Assembly: GCA_028690275.1 (NCBI GenBank)
Contig: JAQVBN010000010.1
Coordinates: 1 to 11,191, forward strand
Direction of reading: 5' to 3'
DNA length: 11,191 nt
Source: Minisyncoccota bacterium
GTDB taxonomy: Bacteria; Patescibacteriota; Minisyncoccia; Minisyncoccales; Minisyncoccaceae
The notes beneath the pieces were generated by a model that saw only the letters and a list, made by a program, of their open reading frames with translations, searched no databases and had not been told where the DNA came from. Both the position numbers and the translations under genes were made by a program. Shown here one piece after another: positions 5,541-11,191 of this stretch. How positions within the stretch are numbered: the stretch's first letter is position 1; each line of letters begins with the position of its first letter.

Positions 5541-8087
5541 TTAATTTTCAGTATTCTTTTTGGAGATGAAGATAAATTTTACCAATTCTATCCCAATAAC
5601 ACTTAATAATGAAACAGAGATAGCAACGGCCCAAGCGAAAGCATCCAAAGGAATTGTTTTTAAGAAAGATTGTATTATTGGAGAATAAACAGCGAATAAG
5701 CATAAAGTAAGAACAAAAAGACAAGCAAAGTTTAATTGAGGGTTAGAAAATATGTTTATTTTCCATAAGTTCTTTCGTAAGTTCTTAAAACAAAAGATTA
5801 CAAAAATGGTATCAATAGACATAATAGCAAAAATAGTGGTTCTGATATAATCCAAATCAAAGCCTTTTACAAAATATAAGAAATAGAAAGCGATTAAAAG
5901 GAAAAATTCGTCAATTATTCCTACGGTGAAGATAAGAAATTTCATTTCTTTGGTCATTAAATCTTTTGTTTGGGTTGGCTTTCTTTCCATAACATTGTTT
6001 TCTTTTGGTTCAAAAGCAAAAGCCATTCCTGGGAAAGTATCTTCTATAAGATTATTCCAAAGAAGTTGAACAGCTAATATTGGTAGTGGCCAACCAAAAA
6101 TAATGGTTGAAAAACCAATTAAAATAATAGAAGAAAAAGAGTCAGCCAAAGAATAAGAAAGAGATTTTCTTAAATTATCAAGAGCTATTCTTCCCTCTTC
6201 TACTGTTTTAACGATAGTTCCGAAATCATCATTTAACAATATTAGATCAGAAGCTTCTTTTGCAACATCGGTTCCAGAACCTAAAGCAATTCCAATATCT
6301 GCCTGCTTAATAGCAGGAGCATCGTTAATTCCATCTCCTGTCATGGCAATAATTTTTCCTTTTTTCTGCCAAAGATCAACAATTCTTAATTTATGTCTTG
6401 GCTCTACTCGAGCAAAAACATTAATCTTAGGAAGTCTTTTTGTTAGCTCCGCATCACTTAAAGAGTCTAATTCTTTTCCATCAATAATATTTTCTGGAGC
6501 CACTTCTAACCCTATTTGTTCTGCTATCGTTTTTGCTGTTAAAAGGTGATCTCCGGTAGCAAGAATGGTTTGGATGCCAGCTTTTTTACAAGTTTCTATT
6601 GCATCTTTTGCATCACTTCTTAAAGGATCTATGAAAGAGAGAAGTCCAATAAAAGTAAAACCATTTGCTATTTTATTTAAGTCTTTTGATGTTTTTTTAA
6701 TTTCTTTATATCCTACCCCCACAACACGAAGTCCTTTTTCGGCCAATCTTTCAATTTCTTTTTCCCACAAAGAAGCATTTTTAGATTTTTTTATCAATCT
6801 TTCTGGGGCTCCAGAAATATATAAAAATCTTTTGTCCCCTTCTTTCCTTAAAGAAAGTGAATATTTATTTTCAGAATTAAAAGGTATTTTATTAATCTCT
6901 TCTATTTCTAAAAGTTCTTTTAACTTCAAATTATTGCTAGTTGCAGCTTCGAAAAAGGCAATTCCAGTTGGAGATCCAATAATATTATTATTTTCATCTA
7001 AATAAGCGTCACTACACAAAACACCTGTTTTTAAGGCTAGTTCTCCATGTTCAGAAATTACATTATTTAACTTCATCTTTCCTTCGGTTAAAGTTTTTGT
7101 TTTGTCAAAGCAAATAATTTGAGCAGAACTTAAAGTTTCAACAGAGGATAGTTTTCTGATCAAGCCTTGTTTCCTTAATATTTTTTCAGCCCCAAAAGCA
7201 AGGATAATAGTCATTACTATCGGAAAAGATTCTGGTATTGCTCCAACAGCAATTGCCACAGAAGTTTCAAACATATTAATCCATTCTAGATCTCTTAAAA
7301 AAGTTCCAGATATAAAAATGATAAAAGTAATAATTAAAATAAAAATACTTAGTATTTTTGAAAATTTTAATACTTTCTTTTGGAGAGGAGTTTTTGGTTC
7401 CTTGATTGATTCAATAAGAGTGGCTAATTTTCCAGCCTCTGTTCTAATCCCTGTTGATACAACAACAGCAGTTCCTGTTCCATTTTCAACCAAACTACCC
7501 ATATAAACCATATTGTTTCTATCCACCAAAACGGTTTCTTTTGGTAGAATCTCTGGATTTTTTTCTTTAGCCAACCATTCCCCCGTCATAATAGATTCAG
7601 AAACTCTTAGTTCGTTTGATTGGATTAATCTAGCGTCAGCTGGTATTTTTTTACCAGCTTTTAGATAAATGATATCACCTGGAACAAGATCAGTTTCGTT
7701 AATTTCTTTTTTAATGCCATCTCGGATAACGGTTGTTGTGGTTTTTAAGGTATTTTTTAATTTTTCAAGAATATTAGAGATCTTTTTTTCTTCCCAAAAA
7801 CCAAAACAAGCGTTAATGATGATAGCTAAAAAAATAACAACAGCATCTGTATAACTAGCAAGAAATAGGGTTACAATTCCAGCAAAAATTAAAATATACA
7901 TAAGAGGGTTTTGGAATTGGTTGAAAAATATTTTTAAGTAAGAATTATTTTTATTTTTTTCTAAAACATTCTTCCCAAAACTAACCTCTCTTTGGGCAGC
8001 TTCTTTCTTACTTAGTCCCCTTACTTCATCACTATTAAATATTTTTGTAACAGTTTCTGATGATATATTATAATATAATGGTTCCAT
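5541..8087 (-). CDS. P-type cation-transporting ATPase with divergent catalytic motifs
   Basis: This 848-residue ATPase has the P2-type layout: N-terminal cation-ATPase segment (about 1-60, with GLSKKEAAQREVSFGKN), actuator domain, phosphorylation and nucleotide domains, and C-terminal helices. The aspartyl-phosphate site is D328. TGD (511-513), DPLR (487-490) and GDGINDAPA (584-592) are intact. Four signatures are changed: TGES is TGEW (168-171), PEGLP is PESFP (285-289), DKTGT is DKTKT (328-332) and KGAPE is SGAPE (425-429). In the transmembrane ion site, N679, E682 and D683 correspond to N796, T799 and D800 of SERCA, whereas the SERCA TM5 Asn and Glu positions are serines (S650, S653). The ion transported cannot be assigned. 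The frame is open and full-length, so this looks like a divergent subfamily, not a pseudogene. It is separated from the lipid operon by 268 nt and is probably its own unit. Confidence 0.88.
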   Translation of the reverse strand: MEPLYYNISSETVTKIFNSDEVRGLSKKEAAQREVSFGKNVLEKNKNNSYLKIFFNQFQNPLMYILIFAGIVTLFLASYTDAVVIFLAIIINACFGFWEEKKISNILEKLKNTLKTTTTVIRDGIKKEINETDLVPGDIIYLKAGKKIPADARLIQSNELRVSESIMTGEWLAKEKNPEILPKETVLVDRNNMVYMGSLVENGTGTAVVVSTGIRTEAGKLATLIESIKEPKTPLQKKVLKFSKILSIFILIITFIIFISGTFLRDLEWINMFETSVAIAVGAIPESFPIVMTIILAFGAEKILRKQGLIRKLSSVETLSSAQIICFDKTKTLTEGKMKLNNVISEHGELALKTGVLCSDAYLDENNNIIGSPTGIAFFEAATSNNLKLKELLEIEEINKIPFNSENKYSLSLRKEGDKRFLYISGAPERLIKKSKNASLWEKEIERLAEKGLRVVGVGYKEIKKTSKDLNKIANGFTFIGLLSFIDPLRSDAKDAIETCKKAGIQTILATGDHLLTAKTIAEQIGLEVAPENIIDGKELDSLSDAELTKRLPKINVFARVEPRHKLRIVDLWQKKGKIIAMTGDGINDAPAIKQADIGIALGSGTDVAKEASDLILLNDDFGTIVKTVEEGRIALDNLRKSLSYSLADSFSSIILIGFSTIIFGWPLPILAVQLLWNNLIEDTFPGMAFAFEPKENNVMERKPTQTKDLMTKEMKFLIFTVGIIDEFFLLIAFYFLYFVKGFDLDYIRTTIFAIMSIDTIFVIFCFKNLRKNLWKINIFSNPQLNFACLFVLTLCLFAVYSPIIQSFLKTIPLDAFAWAVAISVSLLSVIGIELVKFIFISKKNTEN

Positions 8088-8123
8088 GTTTTTGTCCGCG
8101 TTTAATTATGTCCGCGTTTAGTA

Positions 8124-8152
8124 ATTATTGTTAATTTTTGTCCGCGTTTCAA
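8124..8152 (-). promoter_or_regulatory. Likely promoter of the P-type ATPase gene
   Basis: On the minus strand, TTGAAA (8147-8152) and AATAAT (8124-8129) are separated by 17 nt. One GTCCGCG repeat unit (8140-8146) lies in the spacer and two more (8110-8116, 8094-8100) would lie in the roughly 30-nt leader. A weaker alternative (TTAACA with CATAAT) lies closer to the ATG. No Shine-Dalgarno is visible before the ATPase ATG. Confidence 0.4.
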
Positions 8153-8261
8153 CCTTGCCGGGTTTGTCCGCGTTTGTCCACATTTGTCCGCGTTTGTCCA
8201 CTTATTTGTCCACATTTAGCTATTTTTATCCCTGTTTGATTATATTAAACCCGGCAAAGTT
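8151..8261. repeat. 15-bp inverted repeat enclosing five repeat units
   Basis: The left arm (8151-8165) ends in TTGCCGGGTTT and the right arm (8247-8261) begins AAACCCGGCAA. The 11-bp core is perfect, and the full arms match at 14 of 15 positions. They enclose 81 bp containing units 4 to 8 of the GTCC array. The arms could form a cruciform or hairpin, or mark the ends of a tiny inserted element. The left arm touches the predicted ATPase -35 box. Confidence 0.6.
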
Positions 8262-8357
8262 TTTAGTTTCATGTCCGCGTTTGTCCGCAATTAAAACTTT
8301 GTCCGCATTTGAATTTGTCCGCATTCATGTCCGCGTTTGTCCGCATTATAACATATA

Positions 8358-8398
8358 ATTAAAAAACAGGAAACAATTTAATGCCCCTGTTTTTTAAT
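8358..8398. terminator. Bidirectional-type intrinsic terminator downstream of cca
   Basis: A perfect 13-bp stem (8358-8370 with 8386-8398) encloses a 15-nt loop. The stem has a CAGG/CCTG core flanked by A6 and T6 tracts, so a T-rich strand follows the core in both directions. It lies about 20 nt beyond the cca stop and separates cca from the repeat array. Confidence 0.75.
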
Positions 8399-8401
8399 GG
8401 G

Positions 8402-8421
8402 AATGTTCTTGTGAGAACATT
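8402..8421 (-). terminator. Hairpin overlapping the cca stop codon
   Basis: AATGTTCT (8402-8409) and AGAACATT (8414-8421) form a perfect 8-bp stem with a 4-nt loop. The cca stop codon (8420-8422) lies in one arm. It has no T-run of its own and sits directly before the stronger terminator, so it may protect or help fold the mRNA 3' end. Confidence 0.5.
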
Positions 8422-9889
8422 ATACCAGCCAGTACTTCTCCTTCGTCATATTATCTTCTTTTGTGATAATACTGTTGACCTCTTTTTTAGATTCTGCTGC
8501 CAATGATTCTAGTTCTTCATCTACGATGGATCCCAGTATCAAAGTTCTTTCTTTTAAATATTTTTTATTATTTTTTTCAGGACTTTCTAATATTTCTGCA
8601 AGTAATATATCTAATATTAATCCAATTTTTTTAGATGGATTAATATCTAAAAGATTCATTATTTCGCTCCCGTCAATTTTGATCATTTTAACAGAAATAG
8701 GATCTTTTGAAACTTTTTCTATTAAATATTTTAAATGTCTTAATTTGTAAGGTTCTGCTTTAGGGCAACCTGATCCAATACGATCGCACATTCTTAATTT
8801 AATCAAATCATTCATATTTTCTAGCCCAACATTTTTAACAAGACGTCTAATTGAAGACTCAGTTACCTCTTCTACATTGTAGTAAAAAAGATGATATCTT
8901 ACAAGATTGACAATCTTATCAATATCTTTTTTAGAAAATTTTAAACGATTTAATATTTTTTTTGTTATTTGAGCTCCAATTATCTCATGGTTATAAAAGG
9001 TAGCATTCTCCCCTTTTCCTCTTTTTGTTTCCGGCTTAGCGATATCATGAAGAAGAGCTGCTATTCTTATATGTAGGTTGTAGTCTTTTTTTACAGCAAA
9101 GCTAAGAGACTCAAGATTATGGGTAAAAACATCATACATGTGATGTTTGTTTTGCATGCAATCATAACCCAACTCTAGTTCTGGGATAATATAATGTAAC
9201 AATCCAGTTTCTTTTAAAAGCAAAATACCTTTTTTAGCATAAGGAGAAGAAATTATCTTAACAAATTCATCTCTTATTCTTTCGTTAGAAACCTTAGAAA
9301 GCCAGTCTTTGTTTTTAACAATACTATTAAAAGTATTTTTTTCAATAATCCATTCCTCTCCTAGCACCGTAGCAAATCTTATTGCTCGAAGCATTCTTAA
9401 AGCATCTTCAGAAAATCTTTCGTCAGGATCTCCTACGGTTTTTATGATTTTATCCTTTAAATCTTTTTTTCCATTAAATAAATCAACTATTTCTGGGGTT
9501 CCACGTAGACCATTCATGGCCATTGCATTGATTGTAAAATCTCTTCTTTTTAAATCTTCTTTTAGGTTTTCAGTCCAGTTAACGTTTTCTGGGTGTCTTT
9601 TGTCATTATAATCCCCTTCTATTCTATAAGTAGTAATTTCGATTGAAGTGTTATCGACAAAAACAACAACTGTTCCAAAAGAATTTTCATAAAGAGTTTT
9701 AATTTTTTCTTCATTGAATACCTTAATCATATCTTCGGGTTTTGCATTAGTAGCGATATCCCAATCTTTTGGTATTTTATTTAAAGAAAAATCTCTCACA
9801 CATCCACCCACCAAAAATGCTTCAAAATTATTTTTTTCTAAGACCTCGATAGCGGTTAAAATATTTTTTGGAATTTGTATTTTATTCAT
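8420..9889 (-). CDS. cca: CCA tRNA nucleotidyltransferase (class II) with HD domain
   Basis: This 489-residue enzyme would add or repair the 3' CCA end of tRNAs. The nucleotidyltransferase head shows LVGGCVRD (26-33), the catalytic carboxylates D42 and D44 in KDWDIAT, RRDFTINAMA (115-124) and EDALRMLRAIRFA (161-173). Its EDxxR (161-165) is the protein template that selects CTP and ATP in class II enzymes. A helical part with ERIRDEF (203-209) follows, then an HD phosphohydrolase domain with ALLHDIAKP (278-286) and H301. The HD domain may remove 2',3'-cyclic phosphate or phosphate from tRNA ends, as in E. coli, though its activity is not proven here. A poly(A) polymerase is the main alternative. 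The start is supported by a promoter placed just before it. The gene is transcribed away from the 81-residue membrane protein gene and ends at a terminator. Confidence 0.93.
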   Translation of the reverse strand: MNKIQIPKNILTAIEVLEKNNFEAFLVGGCVRDFSLNKIPKDWDIATNAKPEDMIKVFNEEKIKTLYENSFGTVVVFVDNTSIEITTYRIEGDYNDKRHPENVNWTENLKEDLKRRDFTINAMAMNGLRGTPEIVDLFNGKKDLKDKIIKTVGDPDERFSEDALRMLRAIRFATVLGEEWIIEKNTFNSIVKNKDWLSKVSNERIRDEFVKIISSPYAKKGILLLKETGLLHYIIPELELGYDCMQNKHHMYDVFTHNLESLSFAVKKDYNLHIRIAALLHDIAKPETKRGKGENATFYNHEIIGAQITKKILNRLKFSKKDIDKIVNLVRYHLFYYNVEEVTESSIRRLVKNVGLENMNDLIKLRMCDRIGSGCPKAEPYKLRHLKYLIEKVSKDPISVKMIKIDGSEIMNLLDINPSKKIGLILDILLAEILESPEKNNKKYLKERTLILGSIVDEELESLAAESKKEVNSIITKEDNMTKEKYWLV

Positions 9890-9896
9890 CCTTTTA

Positions 9897-9925
9897 ATAG
9901 TATCGTAAAACGGTTAAGTTTTCAA
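9897..9925 (-). promoter_or_regulatory. Promoter of cca
   Basis: On the minus strand, TTGAAA (9920-9925), a 17-nt spacer and TACTAT (9897-9902) are followed after 7 nt by the cca ATG. Transcription would begin at or one base before the start codon, giving a leaderless mRNA. The AAAGG that touches the ATG is too close to act as a normal ribosome binding site. Confidence 0.6.
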
Positions 9926-9934
9926 TACGTGTGC

Positions 9935-9963
9935 TTGAAAAGTTCCTATTTCTATGCTAATTT
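9935..9963 (+). promoter_or_regulatory. Promoter of the 81-residue membrane protein gene
   Basis: TTGAAA (9935-9940), a 17-nt spacer and TAATTT (9958-9963) are preceded by a TG extended -10 (TGC just before the box). The ATG begins 9 nt after the -10 box, so the leader would be only about 0-4 nt. Its -35 box is the mirror of the cca -35 box, 9 nt away. Confidence 0.5.
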
Positions 9964-9972
9964 AAAGCAAAT

Positions 9973-10218
9973 ATGTTTTTATACGAAACAATACAAACAA
10001 TTTTCTTTCTGATCATAGGGATGATTGTTTTTTTTATTTTGAGTTTTCTTTTTTTTAACGTTGGAAAATCAGTTCGAAATATGAATAAAAAACTTCATTC
10101 GATTATATATTCAACAATGTTTTTAACTTTTATACTAGCTCTTTTTTTGCTTGGTATACATTGGTATGTTTTTCTTATTCCTCTTGTTGTGGGTTGGTGG
10201 GTTTACAATTTATTCTAG
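9973..10218 (+). CDS. Small membrane protein of unknown function (81 aa)
   Basis: I do not recognise a family. The 81 residues form two or three hydrophobic helices (about 8-30, 44-61 and 63-79), with a short basic loop between the first and second (GKSVRNMNKKLHS, 31-43). There is no signal-peptide cleavage pattern, no cysteine and no catalytic motif. The positive loop suggests that this segment faces the cytoplasm. Support for a real gene comes from a well-spaced promoter with an extended -10 directly before the ATG, and from the nusA promoter starting immediately after its TAG stop. It could be a small accessory membrane protein; nothing in the sequence gives a role. A chance ORF is possible because AT-rich DNA yields hydrophobic peptides, but position and promoter argue against it. 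Confidence 0.65.
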   Translation: MFLYETIQTIFFLIIGMIVFFILSFLFFNVGKSVRNMNKKLHSIIYSTMFLTFILALFLLGIHWYVFLIPLVVGWWVYNLF

Positions 10219-10249
10219 TTGACAAAAACAATAAAATCTGCTATATAAT
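10219..10249 (+). promoter_or_regulatory. Strong promoter of nusA
   Basis: A perfect TTGACA (10219-10224) is followed after 17 nt by TATATA, or after 19 nt by TATAAT, within TATATAAT (10242-10249). It starts on the base directly after the stop codon of the small membrane protein gene. The start site would be near 10254-10257, giving a leader of about 55-58 nt. Confidence 0.75.
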
Positions 10250-10258
10250 AGTTGATAG

Positions 10259-10285
10259 ATGTCGGGACTTGTCTCCGACATTTTT
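10259..10285 (+). terminator. Hairpin plus T-run in the nusA leader (possible attenuator)
   Basis: ATGTCGG (10259-10265) pairs with CCGACAT (10275-10281) around a 9-nt loop, and the inner GA/TC can extend the stem with a bulged T. T-rich sequence follows immediately. It could end transcripts from the small membrane protein gene. Because it lies after the nusA promoter it could also attenuate nusA, or cap and stabilise the mRNA 5' end. Confidence 0.6.
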
Positions 10286-10311
10286 ATTAAATAATAAGTA
10301 AAAAATAATTT

Positions 10312-11191
10312 ATGGATTTTAAGGCATTTACATCAGCAATAACCCAAATTTCAGAAGAAAAGGGAATAATGCACGATAAAGTTTTAGAGATAATTGAACA
10401 AGCTTTAGCTTCTGCTTACAAAAAAGAATACGGTGAAAAAGGGCAGGTTGTTAAGGCAGTTTTAGATTTAGAAACTGGAAAAACAGATTTTTTTAGAGTT
10501 CTTCTTGTGGTAGATCATACTTTAGTATATATGGACGAAGATCAAGTCGTTGAATTTGGTTTAACTCCTGCTCAGACTAAGAAATATCTAAAAACAGAGG
10601 AAGAGGAAGAAGACGTTGAAGGAAAGAGAGTTAAATTTAACTTAGAAAAACACATTTTGTTTAACGAAGCAAAAAAAGACAACCCTGAAATAAAAGTAGG
10701 CGACGAAATAACCACTCTTTTAGAGCAAAAAGAGGATTTTGGTAGAATTGCTGCTCAAACTGCTAAACAAGTTATCTTACAGAAAATAAGGGAAGCAGAA
10801 AAGGAAAATATTATTAGTGAATTTAAAGATAGGGAAGGAGATATTGTTTCTGGAATTATTCAAAGAATTGATGGTAGAAATATCTATTTTGATCTTGGTA
10901 GAGGAATTGGAGTTCTTCCACGTGAAGAGCAAGTAAGGGGAGAGTTTTATAAAGAAGGACAAAGATTAAAATTATATTTATTAAAAGTAGAGCTCACAAC
11001 AAGAGGCCCAAACGTTATTTTGTCTCGAGCTTATCCTAAGTTTATTTCTAAATTGTTTGAATTAGAAGTTCCTGAAATTAATGGGGGACAAATAGAAATT
11101 AAGGCTATTGCTAGAGAGGCAGGATATAGGACAAAGATTGCTGTTGAATCTAAGGCGGAAGGAGTAGATGCTATCGGAGCAATGGTTGGAC
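10312..11191 (+). CDS. nusA: Transcription termination/antitermination factor NusA (3' end outside window)
   Basis: The first 293 codons of NusA are present; the gene runs off the window. NusA binds RNA polymerase and the nascent RNA and promotes pausing and termination. The N-terminal RNA-polymerase-binding domain spans about 1-150 and ends in FGRIAAQTAKQVILQKIREAE (143-163). The S1 domain (about 176-241) has GDIVSGIIQRID and GRGIGVLPREEQ. The first KH domain begins about 246 with LFELEVPEINGG and AREAGYRTKIAV. Between about 60 and 130 the N-terminal domain has an unusually long segment with TEEEEEDVEG (95-104), a feature I recall from CPR NusA proteins. rimP, the usual upstream neighbour, is absent. 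No Shine-Dalgarno precedes the ATG; the leader contains the A-rich motif TAATAAGTAAAAA (10292-10304). Confidence 0.95.
   Translation, partial: MDFKAFTSAITQISEEKGIMHDKVLEIIEQALASAYKKEYGEKGQVVKAVLDLETGKTDFFRVLLVVDHTLVYMDEDQVVEFGLTPAQTKKYLKTEEEEEDVEGKRVKFNLEKHILFNEAKKDNPEIKVGDEITTLLEQKEDFGRIAAQTAKQVILQKIREAEKENIISEFKDREGDIVSGIIQRIDGRNIYFDLGRGIGVLPREEQVRGEFYKEGQRLKLYLLKVELTTRGPNVILSRAYPKFISKLFELEVPEINGGQIEIKAIAREAGYRTKIAVESKAEGVDAIGAMVG

Larger units (their letters stand above)
8094..8345 (+). repeat. Array of 14 same-direction GTCC(G/A)C units
   Basis: The unit, about TTTGTCC(G/A)C(G/A)TTT, begins (at its G) at 8094, 8110, 8140, 8166, 8176, 8186, 8196, 8208, 8273, 8283, 8301, 8317, 8329 and 8339. 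Seven are GTCCGCG, four GTCCGCA, two GTCCACA and one GTCCACT. Five of the thirteen intervals are exactly 10 bp, about one helical turn; the others are 12 to 65 bp. All copies point the same way and are far richer in GC than the surrounding spacers. It fills the gap between two genes and overlaps the ATPase promoter. The units are too short and too irregular for a CRISPR array. Confidence 0.9.

Noticed and set aside
6343..7854. Several plus-strand ORFs of 60-146 codons opposite the ATPase gene
   Set aside because: All are antisense shadows of the ATPase reading frame with no recognisable domain.
5541..8087. ATPase as a pseudogene because of motif changes
   Set aside because: The frame is open over the full 848 residues and the core phosphorylation and hinge motifs are retained, which argues for continued selection.
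8094..8345. CRISPR array
   Set aside because: Units are about 10-13 bp with gaps of 0-55 bp, many units are directly adjacent, and no cas gene is present.
8128..8358. A 76-codon plus-strand ORF across the repeat array
   Set aside because: Its peptide merely translates the GTCCGC repeats, with no domain and no promoter or ribosome site.
10777..10962. A 61-codon minus-strand ORF
   Set aside because: It is a shadow within nusA, whose plus-strand translation is strongly conserved.
1..11191. tRNA, rRNA or insertion sequences
   Set aside because: No cloverleaf with T-loop and anticodon pattern, no rRNA-like conserved stretch, and no transposase or flanking target duplications were seen.

Overview
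The window is AT-rich DNA with short gaps, overlapping stop/start junctions and compact proteins. It looks like a chromosomal segment from a reduced-genome bacterium, most likely of the Patescibacteria/CPR (Parcubacteria-like). The main clues are a NusA with a long acidic insert in its N-terminal domain, a CarS/DUF46-family cytidylyltransferase instead of CdsA, scarce Shine-Dalgarno sequences, and scavenging rather than synthesis genes for lipids. TGA is used as an ordinary stop, so CPR lineages that read UGA as glycine are unlikely. The lineage is inferred, not proven.

Positions 8-5308 (minus strand) hold one six-gene operon, transcribed plsY > carS-like > small MscS-type membrane protein > fakA > two tandem fakB/degV genes. 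Junctions are 4-nt ATGA overlaps, a 2-nt gap, an 8-nt overlap and one 35-nt gap. Read as chemistry, FakB carries a scavenged fatty acid, FakA phosphorylates it, PlsY moves the acyl group to glycerol-3-phosphate, and the CarS-like enzyme would make the CDP-activated lipid. Only the second acylation (PlsC) is missing. It therefore reads as a fatty-acid salvage to phospholipid operon, and is the most coherent system in the window.

Positions 5309-5540 are non-coding and contain a triple GTGG repeat and a long inverted repeat. Positions 5541-8087 (minus) encode a full-length P-type cation ATPase with several catalytic signature motifs altered. Positions 8088-8419 are non-coding. They carry 14 same-direction copies of a GTCC(G/A)C unit, a 15-bp inverted repeat, and the terminators of the next gene. 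The repeats overlap the likely ATPase promoter.

Positions 8420-9889 (minus) encode a class II CCA-adding enzyme with an HD domain. It shares a compact divergent promoter region with an 81-residue membrane protein of unknown function (9973-10218, plus). A strong promoter follows directly, then a hairpin plus T-run, then nusA (10312 to the window end, incomplete). Three predicted promoters place their ATG almost at the transcription start, suggesting frequent leaderless mRNAs.
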